In this document: positions 37,065 through 47,044 of the stretch, piece by piece
How the letters are laid out: the number at the start of each line of letters is the position of its first letter
How positions within the stretch are numbered: the first letter of the stretch is position 1
Origin: Odiellus spinosus
Lineage: Eukaryota; Arthropoda; Arachnida; Opiliones; Phalangiidae
Reading direction: 5' to 3'
DNA length: 64,000 nt
Assembly (NCBI GenBank): GCA_963920705.1
Contig: OY987231.1
Span: forward strand, 16,531,024 to 16,595,023
The notes under the pieces: model-generated
Told to the model about the DNA's origin: nothing
What the model saw: the letters and a program-made list of their open reading frames with translations, nothing else
Databases searched by the model: none
Program-made: the position numbers and the translations under genes

Positions 37065-38280
37065 AGCCATTCGCGTTAGTTATTGTTTTTTGTATATTTT
37101 CAGTTAATCGAAAAATTAATTTCCGAAAACGGGGCTGGTGTACTTTTAAAGTATCACTTTGTTTAGATTTATTTTTTAAATTGTTTTACTAAGATTGGCA
37201 GTATCGTTTAGTCGTACACACAGCCTGAAAACCAAAAAGCTCGAGTTTAATATTGGTCCTTGTATTTATTTAATTTATTTTTTCCTCGATATTGGCAGTA
37301 AACCATGCACACTTGACAATTTTAAACCCTATCATATCAACCAAATATATGGTTAATTCATGATATGCGGTCTGTTTATCGTTCTTCTATATTTATTTTA
37401 TCTTTAAGTAATAAAAACCTTTTTTCATAGTTATAGAGTTTTTTTTTTTTTAGTTAAATCCGAATATTTACAATTTTTACTTCCTTTCGATTGATAAGCC
37501 TAATTTCGATTAACCAAATTAACTTTAACACGATTAAGGATTTAATCCGGATTATAATCAACAGTTAACTTTTTCAAATAGGGTTTATGGGAGTAATAAT
37601 TCAACCTACGAGCCCTTTAGGTTGAATATTTTGAATTATTTTAATTAATTTTATCGTTTATTTAATTATACTAACTTTATAATTTTTTAACAAATTTAGG
37701 GGTATTTTTTTGTCATTTAACCGTTTAATACCGGAATAAAAAATTATTTCGCGGTATTTTTGTATTTTCTTTTGTATTTGAATAATTTTTAAATTCTATA
37801 ATTATTTCAATTTTTAACTTTTCTGACGATTATTAAATAGTTTTCAAGACACCTGATTGAAATTGATCAATCTTTAACTTTTATACTTCGCGTATTTTCG
37901 TCTCAAACGTCAACTACATTTTTCAAAAATTTCAAACATGATTTTCTTTTTTCCTTATAATAAAAAGGGCAGAATAAATGAGAAATCGCGCTTTTATAAA
38001 ACTTTTCCCTTATTTATTTTTTAATTAGTTTATTTTTCTCTAAACTCGTAAGAAGACTAACAAAGAGAGAGGCACTGTTATCAAGCCTAACTTTCTCCGA
38101 ATATATTTTTATTATATATTTTCGAAATATTTTTGGTTGAACGCGTTCCCTCGACTAATCCTTCTCGACTAGGTATAATTAGAAGAAAAATAGTGATACC
38201 GCGCGACTATTCTAAAGGGCTCTCGTATCGCTTTATATTATTTATTTGTTATTTTTTTTATTTTTTTTTTAAGAATTCGA
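37061..38280. other. AT-rich region 3' of innexin 2
   Basis: Very AT-rich, with repeated TTTATT and TAATT words and no gene. The 3' UTR of innexin 2 probably ends within or at the right edge of this stretch. Confidence 0.45.
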
Positions 38281-38286
38281 TTTATT
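38281..38286 (-). promoter_or_regulatory. Candidate polyadenylation signal, innexin 2
   Basis: AATAAA on the minus strand about 85 nt beyond the innexin 2 stop codon. A second AATAAA lies about 40 nt further on (near 38241). The region is AT-rich, so chance occurrence is possible. Confidence 0.35.
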
Positions 38287-38368
38287 TCGTTTAAATTTTT
38301 GTTAGTGAAATAGACGATTCCCGAAATTGGCAATACGAATGCATAGGTATTAATTACACGATCAGCGA

Positions 38369-39802
38369 TCATAAGCAGTTTTCCCAAACGCCCGGGTGCG
38401 ACCTTCTTTTGGTATGGGGTAGGGAGTGGTGCGAGTGGTGGTGTGGGGTCCCGAAGTGGGGTACGTGGCAAGCGCAGGTGGAGTGCCAGGAGGTGGAGGG
38501 GCCCGCGACGGAAGTGCCCGCAACTGGTTCGACCAGTTCGTTCGCGCCGCCGGAAGTGGCGTCTTCCTGGGCTTTCATTTCGGCCACGTAAAACTCCCAT
38601 ATTTTGCCCAGGATGAGGGTGGTCATGCTACTGCCGTGATTGTGCTCGATCATGCGAAGGATAAACACTCCGTCCCAGCCAAGGTGGCTGAAGGAGATTT
38701 TGCGCGCGACGCGAGACAATTCGCTCATGCCGAACATTTTTGTGCGCCACAAAATAAGTTTGACGAAGGCTAATCGGTTCCAAGGGAAGCAGCGCCAGAT
38801 CCAAATGGCGAGGCTGAAGGCGTTTAGCGGTAAGAGGAAGGCCAGGTAGAACCACACGGTCGAGTAGATCTTCTCGTTGAAGACGTTGATGGGCAAAACG
38901 CAACGGAAAATGAAAGTGCGCAGCGTCAGTTCATCCTCGACCCTGACTCGACACAGGGTTTGTAAGGGGAAACGCGGCGAGTTCCACCACTCGCCGTCCG
39001 TGGCCAGTCGGTGCAATACTTCGAAGCCGTGCCTCAAGAAGCCCTTGCCCATGAACATGGTCAAGAGCAAAAATTGGAGGCCGACGTTCACGACATAGAG
39101 AGCTTTCACCACCAAATACAAGACGCATAAATAGCGGCTAGGGCCGTTCGCCCACCGACAGAGCAAGGGGAAACGACACGTGGGATCTTCGCAGCAGCCA
39201 CCCGTGTCCTTGCCCGTCACCAGGACGCTAAACTGGTCGACGAATTCTACCAAGAGCGCTTCGCGTTGCTGGCAGCCCGGGGGTAGGGCGGCGATGTCCG
39301 AAGCCCGTTTTAAGAGGCGTCGAAGTTTGACGCCGGCGTTGTTCGCGAACGAGCCCCAAATTATAAAGGGCAAATGAAAACAAAAGCCTTGCACTAAGAG
39401 GAATAGAGCCGTCCATTGGTAATACCCGACCCGCACTCTGCGGAGTCGGTCGGGACCGAGAGAGGCCGCGTCCAAACCTTCGTAATAGAACTCTTCCATC
39501 ATGACCGGTTGTTGCGGTTTGGATAGTACTTCTCCGGCGGCGTCGCCGGATTCGTCAGCGACGATGTAATAGGTGGACGAGGTCCAGCAGTGACTGTTCA
39601 TGTAGCGCGATTGGGCTTCGGTGAAGTATGTCGGAGTGAAACACTCGATGGGTTCGCCCATATACTGCTTGGTGAAGATGGGCAGCGCCAGAAAGAGGAA
39701 GATCAGGAGGGTGTACTTACGGTTAAGTTTGTCGATGCCGTCGTCGATGGGCACGTGGACGCCACCGATCAGGTCGTGGAAACGGAATAACAAGGAGGAC
39801 AT
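38369..39802 (-). CDS. Innexin (gap-junction channel protein), paralogue 2
   Basis: A 477 aa four-TM channel protein of the innexin family, clearly paralogous to its neighbours. Key points: DDGIDKLNRKYT at 20-31, TM1 about 29-45, Cys54 and Cys72 in the first extracellular loop, YYQW at 127-130, TM2 about 131-151, cytoplasmic loop with C203, C204, C209 and C215, TM3 about 226-249, Cys284 and Cys301 in the second extracellular loop, CVLPINVFNEK at 301-311, TM4 about 314-334, LGWDGVFILRMIEHNHG at 374-390. The tail has WHSTCACHVPHFG followed by a His-rich HHHSHHS stretch. The start chosen is the ATG at 39802: the conserved MSSLLFRFHD begins there, the next in-frame stop upstream is at 39902-39904 and no other ATG intervenes. 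The first loop carries an insertion relative to paralogue 1. Single uninterrupted coding block. Confidence 0.97.
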   Translation of the reverse strand: MSSLLFRFHDLIGGVHVPIDDGIDKLNRKYTLLIFLFLALPIFTKQYMGEPIECFTPTYFTEAQSRYMNSHCWTSSTYYIVADESGDAAGEVLSKPQQPVMMEEFYYEGLDAASLGPDRLRRVRVGYYQWTALFLLVQGFCFHLPFIIWGSFANNAGVKLRRLLKRASDIAALPPGCQQREALLVEFVDQFSVLVTGKDTGGCCEDPTCRFPLLCRWANGPSRYLCVLYLVVKALYVVNVGLQFLLLTMFMGKGFLRHGFEVLHRLATDGEWWNSPRFPLQTLCRVRVEDELTLRTFIFRCVLPINVFNEKIYSTVWFYLAFLLPLNAFSLAIWIWRCFPWNRLAFVKLILWRTKMFGMSELSRVARKISFSHLGWDGVFILRMIEHNHGSSMTTLILGKIWEFYVAEMKAQEDATSGGANELVEPVAGTSVAGPSTSWHSTCACHVPHFGTPHHHSHHSLPHTKRRSHPGVWENCL

Positions 39803-40134
39803 GCTAGCGTTTTTGCCCCGGCGAGATTGCGCCACGGTCGTCTTGCAGGTCGTCGTACGAGACAGGGCGGCGGACGGGTGCCGCTGCTTGTACGGCGGCC
39901 GCTACGTGCGTTCGACGAAAAAAAGAAAGCGGGGCGAACGTAACCAAGCGGGAAGGGAGCGGACGCGTCCGAGAAGATCGCGGAAGCCGAACGACGACCA
40001 CCGCCGATATCCGTTGCCTGCGAGCGCTTTCGATCCAAGTAGGGCGAGCTTCTTCCTTTCTCTCGTCTGAAATAGATACTTCCGGCTTTCCGTCCTGGTC
40101 CGCTTCTAGATCCGGCGTCAGTTTTGTCGACCAT
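39769..40134 (-). other. Upstream ORF overlapping the innexin 2 start
   Basis: GCCATGG, a near-ideal initiation context, opens a 121-codon frame (MVDKTDAGS..) that ends 34 nt inside the innexin CDS. The distance to the innexin ATG is 332 nt, the same phase (2 modulo 3) as in the other two genes. Its last residues (CYSVSTT) match those of the innexin 3 upstream frame, but this overlap is constrained by the innexin coding sequence. Confidence 0.55.
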
Positions 40135-40153
40135 GGCTCGGATGAGGCGCAAA

Positions 40154-40156
40154 CCT
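40154..40156 (-). promoter_or_regulatory. Predicted 3' splice site, innexin 2 5' UTR
   Basis: On the minus strand CATTTCCGCAG is followed by GTTTGCGCCTCATCCGAGCC and the upstream ATG, 20 nt from the junction. It is closely similar to the innexin 3 site (GTGTGCGTCTCAACCGCGCC). Confidence 0.7.
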
Positions 40157-41558
40157 GCGGAAATGGGAGAGTCCCACTCAGTCTTTGTATGGCGCTCTCT
40201 TCGGGCGGGGCACCCGCACCTACGATATAACTCCATCCCCGGTCAACGCGTCCTGCTCCGAGATCGAGGTCATCTACTGGATAGCGTTTCGCGGAAATAA
40301 ATAACGGGGGGACGCGCGCGGGGCAACGCCGAAGCCTGTCTGACCGATTACTCGGTATCCAGCCCCTTTCTAACTATAAACCGAGGCGACGTCTGGGAAA
40401 CGCGACTCTATTTCGGTACTCGCCCGACTTTTATTTGGAAGTTGATTCATCGACTGCTCTCTGCCCCTTAACGCCTCGACAATTATAAAACAAAACCTCT
40501 CTCTCTTTCTCTCTCTTTCTTTGTCTCTCTCTGTTTCTCTCCGTTTCTTAACTGCATAGGGGTGTCCTCGAAAGTGACTATTTAGCGATTATTAAATTAC
40601 GTCCTCTTAATATTTTCTAAGTTAAGATCACAAAATTCCCGTTCATTTATTGTCAATTGAAAAATATGGCTGGGTCGGTCGATTAAGGTTTTTATTAAAA
40701 AATCTTACTCGAACGAAACCAAAATGCCAATTCTTAAATATTTACACTTTCCTCACCGTTAAATTAATTTTGATTTATATCCCAATTTCTTTAGAAACTA
40801 TAAGCCGCTTATCGTAGCCATTAACAGGGTACTTTTGAAATATGGTAAATTTCTTTTTCTGAGAAAATCTTTACTATTTTCGCAGTTTTATTATTTTTTT
40901 AATTATTTAGGAGTTTTAATGATATGGTTTTGTTAATGAAGTTCATCGAGGCTTTTAATTTTTATTAAATGACCGCCGCATCTAGTCTTTCTAACGACGT
41001 TGGACTATAGTTAATAACGCTAATTTTTGGTTTTCCCAAACTTTTAAAATTTTTTGGAAAGAAGGGCTCGCTTTTAGGAGGGCCGAATGATACAAAATTC
41101 TTGTTCGAAGACGACTTTTTAAAGAACTTTTTTTTCGTTTTGTTTTAAAATACTGTTTGGCTTAACGCGACGTACTGACCGATTTAATTCTACGATTTTA
41201 ATTTTATTTTTACACTCTTATTCTCTTCTTTTCTCCCGTTCAAGACGAATATAATACTTAATAATACAATATAAGGCCGAAAGCACCTTCGTTAATTCCG
41301 TTCAACACCGCACTTGGAAATATTTACAAAAAATTTTATTTCAGTTTTTTTGTTTTTTGTTTTGTTTTCTTGTATAGATATTTTCTTGGGCTAATCGTAT
41401 TAAAAATTAAAGCTTATTTGTTTTCATATTAATATTCTCGTTCATTTGTCACGTATTATTTAAAAAGACGGAAATTTATTCTCGAGTTAGTACGTCGTAA
41501 TAAAATTAAAAGAGTAATATTTTATCATGGATTAGGTTAAGTTGTTTCGTTTTGTTAA
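40157..41558. other. Intergenic region between innexins 2 and 3
   Basis: About 1.4 kb without a gene. The right part is AT-rich and likely contains the innexin 3 3' UTR; the left part, with a (CT)n tract at about 40497-40545, may contain the intron or promoter of innexin 2. Confidence 0.45.
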
Positions 41559-41564
41559 TTTATT
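41559..41564 (-). promoter_or_regulatory. Candidate polyadenylation signal, innexin 3
   Basis: AATAAA on the minus strand about 45 nt beyond the innexin 3 stop codon, in AT-rich sequence. Position is plausible but unproven. Confidence 0.4.
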
Positions 41565-41609
41565 TGTTAATTAGTTATTTATAAAAAAGCGGGTTTATAG
41601 ACTAATCTA

Positions 41610-43040
41610 TCAGGAGCATTTCTCCCAGAAGACGTCGTGCGGGCTACGTTTGGTATGCTGCGTGGTGTGATGATGGTGGGGAGGGGGAGGAGGCGGAGCT
41701 TGGGCTCCGAAATGGGGCAAATGGCAGGCGCACGCTGAATGCCAGGACGAAGAGGACGGTCCCGTAGAAGTCCCGGGGACCGGATCCAGTTCGCTGGTCG
41801 TGGCCTCCTCTTGGGCCTTCAATTGCTTGGCGTAATTCTCCCAAACCTTGCCCAGAATGAGCGTGGCCATGTTGCTACCGTGGTTGTGTTCGATCAGGCG
41901 TAGGACGAAGACGCCGTCCCAGCCGAGATGGTGGAAGGAAATTTTACGCGAAGCCCGGGTCAATTCGGTCATGTTGAACATCTTGGTCCTCCAGAGCGTC
42001 AAACGCACGAAGGCCAATCGGTTCCAAGGGACGCTCCGCCAAATCCAGATAAAAAGACTGGCCACGTTTATGGGCAAGAGAAACGTCAATAAAAACAAGA
42101 CGGCCGCGAATATTTTCTCGTTGAAAACGTTGATGGGCAAGACGCATCGGAAGATGTACGTTTGGAGAGAGAGCTGGTTTTCCGCGCGCATGCGGCACAG
42201 CGTCAAGAGGGGGAAGCGGGGCGAGTTCCACCACTCGCCCTCTACGAAAAGCCGCCGAAGCATCTCGTAGCCGTTCCGCAAAAACCCGCGACCCATAAAC
42301 ATGGTCAGGAACACGAATTGCAAACAGACATTGACCACGTAAAGGCCCTTGACGAACAAGTACAGGACGCACAAATAGCGACTAGGTCCGCCGACACATC
42401 GGCAAAATATAGGGATGCGACACGAGGGATCTTCGCAACAGCCCGTGGCCGTTCCGGCGATTAGCGTGTTAAACTGATCGACAAACTCCGCCAGGAGAGC
42501 CTCGCGCTGTTGGCAACCGGGGGGCAAAGCGGCGATGTCCGAAGCCCGTTTGAGCAGACGCCGCAATTTGATACCGGCGTTATGAGCCCAGGCGCCCCAG
42601 ACGACGAACGGCAAGTGGAAGCAAAAGCCTTGAAGCAAGAGGAAAAGGGCCGTCCATTGGTAATAGCCGACCCGAACTCTGCGAAGTCGGTCGGGGCCGA
42701 TGGCCGCCACTTGCAAGCCGCCGTAATTAAATTCTTCGGGCATGAGCGGCTTCTGCACGGTATCGAGAACGCCTTTGACCGCGTCGTCGTTTTCCGTGAC
42801 GATGTAATACGTGGACGAAGTCCAGCAGTAGCTGTTGACGTAGCGCGCCTGGGCGGTAGTGAAGTAATGCGGAGGGAAGCACTCGATGGGTTCGCCGATG
42901 TACTGCTTGGTGAAGATTGGCAGTGCCAAGAAGAGGAAGATGATAAGAGTGTACTTACGATTCAGTTTGTCAACAACATCGTCGATAGGCACGTGGATGC
43001 CGCCGATCAAGTCGTGGAAACGGAAGAGTAACGAGGACAT
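41610..43040 (-). CDS. Innexin (gap-junction channel protein), paralogue 3
   Basis: A 476 aa innexin, closest in arrangement to its neighbours. It has DDVVDKLNRKYT at 20-31, TM1 about 29-45, Cys54 and Cys72 in the first extracellular loop, YYQW at 126-129, TM2 about 130-150, a cytoplasmic loop with C201, C202, C207, C213 and C215, TM3 about 225-248, Cys282 and Cys299 in the second extracellular loop, CVLPINVFNEK at 299-309, TM4 about 312-332 and LGWDGVFVLRLIEHNHG at 372-388. The tail ends with WHSACACHLPHFG, a proline run, HHHH and a final KCS. The ATG at 43040 is the first in frame after the stop at 43116-43118. The coding block is uninterrupted and GC-rich. It is the most upstream gene of the cluster in transcription direction. 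Confidence 0.97.
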   Translation of the reverse strand: MSSLLFRFHDLIGGIHVPIDDVVDKLNRKYTLIIFLFLALPIFTKQYIGEPIECFPPHYFTTAQARYVNSYCWTSSTYYIVTENDDAVKGVLDTVQKPLMPEEFNYGGLQVAAIGPDRLRRVRVGYYQWTALFLLLQGFCFHLPFVVWGAWAHNAGIKLRRLLKRASDIAALPPGCQQREALLAEFVDQFNTLIAGTATGCCEDPSCRIPIFCRCVGGPSRYLCVLYLFVKGLYVVNVCLQFVFLTMFMGRGFLRNGYEMLRRLFVEGEWWNSPRFPLLTLCRMRAENQLSLQTYIFRCVLPINVFNEKIFAAVLFLLTFLLPINVASLFIWIWRSVPWNRLAFVRLTLWRTKMFNMTELTRASRKISFHHLGWDGVFVLRLIEHNHGSNMATLILGKVWENYAKQLKAQEEATTSELDPVPGTSTGPSSSSWHSACACHLPHFGAQAPPPPPPHHHHTTQHTKRSPHDVFWEKCS

Positions 43041-43324
43041 ACTGTGGTCGCCGCTCGGCCGGGATTTCGCCACGGTGGTGGGGCCGTGTGAGCGAGACAG
43101 GGCGACGGTCGGCGGCTACGACTCGCGACGGGAGGAACGGCGCGAGAGACCGTTCCGAAGGACACTTGGATCGAGCCGAAGACGAGCGGCTCGTCGACGA
43201 CGGCGACGACAGCGACTTCTTTCCCGTTTCCCTCTGGGCGTCCTGCGGCTGCGGCTACGGCGGCGACAGCGGCCGTCCTTCTCAGTCTGCGTCCGGCACT
43301 GGCTCCGGCAATTTTGACGACCAT
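43007..43324 (-). other. Upstream ORF overlapping the innexin 3 start
   Basis: GCCATGG opens a 105-codon frame (MVVKIAGAS..) ending 34 nt inside the innexin CDS. The distance to the innexin ATG is 284 nt, phase 2 modulo 3 as in the other genes. The interior is Ala/Arg-rich, reflecting CGG/GCC-rich leader DNA. A regulatory upstream ORF is more plausible than a functional protein. Confidence 0.55.
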
Positions 43325-43343
43325 GGCGCGGTTGAGACGCACA

Positions 43344-43346
43344 CCT
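43344..43346 (-). promoter_or_regulatory. Predicted 3' splice site, innexin 3 5' UTR
   Basis: On the minus strand CGTTTCCCAAATAG is followed by GTGTGCGTCTCAACCGCGCC and the upstream ATG at 20 nt. Conservation of the spacing and the exon sequence with the other two genes supports real use as an acceptor or trans-splice site. Confidence 0.65.
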
Positions 43347-44609
43347 ATTTGGGAAACGGGAAGCGCTCAGTCAATCGCTGTCCGATCGCCGTCTCTCTCC
43401 TATCTTCGAGGCTCTCCCTTCGCTCGCTCATCCGAGGGCTTTCCCCGCTCTCCTTGCTCTTCTTTAAACCAAATCAATCTCTTCGTCCAAGAAGACCAAG
43501 GAGCCGAAGATCAAACCCCGATAACAGTACCCCGCCAGACTAAAACGAATCCAACACGGACCGCCTGTATTTTTCAATTAATTATTTTCAAAGTGATGGG
43601 ATTAACGTGAGAAAGCCTTTTGTTCTTTCGTTAAGCGAGTGCCACAAAGATAGGGATCATTAACAAAACCATGTCAAACGCGAGGACGATTCGATTCGAA
43701 CAAATAGTAAGCCTGACAATAACATATACACACCCAAAAAACGACACTGAAAACTGACCGAAATCTCAATGGGGAAGCAAAAAAAAAAAAAAAACTAAAA
43801 TCAAAGCCGAAAGTGTGAAGAGAGAAAGAGAGAGGAAAAGCCCTGCTCAAAAAATGGTAAAAATAGTCGATTCAGACCCAAATCCTCACCGCGAGCCTTT
43901 TGCCTCTAAGAGGACGAGAAATATCAGTTTGTTTCTATTTACCAATACTCGCCTAACTTTTTTTCCAACATAATTATGTTGCCATTAAATGCTTCAAAAT
44001 TGGCTTAAAGGAGCACTCGATCGAATACAGTTTGTGGCTTGTGATTTCTCGTCCTTTTAGAATTGACTGTCCCTGTCCTAAGCAACTAAGACCAAGTAAA
44101 AGCAATATGTTTACAGAACTGGAAACTTTCATACGCAAATAGAAACTATTAACGAATTCCCCGTGACGTATCGCGGTATTATACGAATAACAAAAAGATA
44201 CGCTGTAACATGACTAAACAAACCCCGTTCTCCAAATAATACTAGAATAAACTAATTTTCCGAGAAAACCGTCTAGCAAGACAAGAGCGAACGTTATTCA
44301 GGAAGGAAGAGAGGGTGAAAGAGAGAGAGAGAGAGAGAGCGAGAGGGAAGAAGTATAGAAACAAGCAATAACGGAGACTCTTCTAAAGATAATTTGTTTG
44401 AATCACGAAAAAAGTGCACCCAACCAAAGTCATTCCCGAAGTTCAAACAAGTAAGCTAGGTACCTACGTAAAGGATTTTCTCTTCAATATCCGGTTAAGT
44501 CATGTCAAATTTTTAATATCAAATCATAGAACATTCACTTGCTTAAATTATTGTGACTACAAATAGCCCTTCCGTATTATTATCACATCTTCGTTATTAA
44601 ACGGTTCAA
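43347..44609. other. Upstream region of innexin 3
   Basis: No further gene is seen. It should contain the intron, first exon and promoter of innexin 3. A (GA)n tract lies at about 44312-44345 and an A-run near 43780. Confidence 0.45.
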
Positions 44610-44760
44610 ACAGTGGCAAAAGTAGTAACTAACAAACACGTTGGCAGCAGCCACGCACGAGGGTTTCATTAGTTACTACTTCCGCCGTTAGACTTATCTT
44701 ATGAACGCCAGTTTTTGTTATAACTATTTGTCTATGAAGACAGGTGTTCATTGTTAAAAG
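44610..44760 (-). mobile_element. Family C foldback element, copy 2
   Basis: CAGTGGCAAAAGTAGTAACT at the left is paired with AGTTACTACTTCCGCCGTTA to the right, and the right side runs on through CTTATGAACGCCAG, TTTTTGTTATAAC and AGGTGTTCATTGTTAAAAG. The last part matches the region right of the copy at 27935 (CATTGTTAATAG), so the element's outer end lies near 44760. The left outer part appears truncated. Confidence 0.65.
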
Positions 44761-47037
44761 CTCTAGCTGTCTCATGCCAAAACCACTTCGGGAATGAAGT
44801 TGTAAAGAACGAGAGTACAAAAATATGCAATAAACAAGTAATACCCGGTAAAGATACAGTCGGAAGTGAAGCTAAAAAGGTAAAAGGTACATCTTTATAT
44901 ATAAAAAAACGGTAAATTCTCTTTTCTTTAGCCTCACTATTTTTATAGAGGAACGACGATTGGTTGGAGGGTCTGAGGTTGGGTAGTGAAGGGTCTTCAC
45001 CTGCTATCCAGGCGTCTATTTGAGTCCTGCACTATCCACTCGTCACCCACGCCCAAACGACTGACTACACTGTTTACGGCGTCAAACCTATAGTCAGTCA
45101 CCTTCCATCTCGGAAGTATCTTATTTTCCCACTATAAAATGGAGTTTTACGTGGGAATTAAGGTTCCTTGAACACCCTTCTTAGCTCGCAATTTAGTATA
45201 TATAAACTCTGAGTTTTCAACGAAGAAAAATAAAGAATCCTTCCTATATCGAAAAATCCTATCATTTGGAGGCTCCTATAGTTTGGGTACCACGAAAAAC
45301 TTTCAGCGATAAGAAAGAAAAAATAGTATAGCTATATAGGATAGGTAGAAATAAGAACACGTCCCTGTTCTTATTTTATTACGGAGAGTGTTTGGAGCCA
45401 GAGTTAAACGAGCTAGGGGTTCGCCAAGATAGATACTATTCCTAGTTTAGATTAGGGTTAGGGTTGGATTAAATTGATTGGGTTTTGGGCGAGGTACACT
45501 TTTCTCATCTTGTCTCGTGTGTAATATTAGAAACTATTAGTAAACAAGAAATGAGTGAGTAGTAGACCGGATACAGATAGCTTTCCTCGCTTGAAACGTC
45601 TAAGTAGAGATGGGTAAAAAAAGGCTAATTCCAGACAGTTGGAACGAAATCCCGGTATGATTCGCCTAAAATCGGCGATGCATTCTTCCCGCGTAAAAAT
45701 TTCAAACACATTCTGAAGCCTCGCCTTGCATAGTATAGACGTTTAACTAAATTTCATGTTAACTATTAGTTTCTGATAATAAATATACCGAAGGAGGTCA
45801 ACGTTCAATAGAAAACTGGAGTACATTTCTACCTGCGAGGCAAATATGGTATAAATCCCAAAGTTCACAAGGATTTAAACTATAGAGACGTACGCGCAAA
45901 GTTATATTTTCTCTCATCTCTTTGAAAATTCAAGATTTAAATGTATTGAAAATTGAATGTATTATGTACTATAAACTTTTGTTAATCTTTGTAATGGTAT
46001 TTACGAAGAAAAACTAAAACTAATTGCTTCATATTACTTACAATCATTTTTACTTTGTTTGGAAAGTTTTTTCGAAGTAAATTATTACCTTAGTATAGGG
46101 GTGTATTCTACATCTATTATAATTTATTCCTGGAGATAAGTTCAAAGAACGTTCAGTTAAACGTAACAATAACCTAAAACTAACCATTTGAATCTAACGA
46201 TGTGATTTAAAATTCCACAAATACGTGTCGAGAGTTAAATTTCAATTTATCTCAAGAATTATCACGTCAAAGAAAAATCAATCAATTTATATCCCCAAAA
46301 ATATATAAAAGCAATTACAAAAATGTTCCAGTTTCCCTAATGATAACAAAACGCGGCAAATGTCATTTCCTTATTTTTTTTTTTTTTCCTTTCTTTCTTC
46401 TTTTTCTTCTAAGAAACAGGGAGAAAAAAGTTTCAGCTTCAAAAGGGCTATTCTCTCTTTCTTGTCTATCCCAATATAGCTAAGTTCGGACCCTCTTCCA
46501 CTCTAGTTCTAGCTATTACTTCTCGGCAAGAACGACAATCAACATCATTTCATCCGTTAGCGAAAGATCGGCATTAATCTTGGCGAAAAAGCACACAAGC
46601 CGTCATATATTAGGAATTTAAAGGGATGGTTAAACAATTTATTCGCGTTATATTTTGCTCTTAAATTAGCTAGTCAAACAAATAATAATGTGTTGACTTC
46701 CCCCTCGTTTCCTGTCGTGGATTCCGAAATAAACAGAGTGTAAATAATGATAAGTGTTAGTTAACAAGTTCGAAACATTTTAAAAACCTTAAAACGTCAT
46801 AAATATCACTTGCACCGTTAAAAAGGTAAAAAAGGCAAATTAATCGATTTATTTGTATCTTTACCTTAAATCTTTATCAACATGATCAATTATTTTCAAA
46901 ATTTAATTAAAATTAAGGTTTAACGACCTAAAACCTGCGCTTTCTTATAGGATAGTAATAAAGAATGATAGACCTTCTAAATCATACACAATTTCGCGTA
47001 TTGTTATTTACAAAAAAGTTACAATGCCTGTTTGTAA
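44761..47037. other. Non-coding stretch
   Basis: No gene is seen. It contains TTAGGGTTAGGG once at about 45452-45463 and a T-run near 46375-46387. Confidence 0.45.
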
Positions 47038-47044
47038 ATAGGGG

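Noticed and set aside
32130-43543. Many open frames on both strands across the innexin region
   Set aside because: They are shadows of the GC-rich innexin coding sequence or its leader; only the three innexin frames have family motifs.
45450-45468. TTAGGGTTAGGG, possible interstitial telomere repeat
   Set aside because: Only two units; expected by chance in AT-rich DNA.
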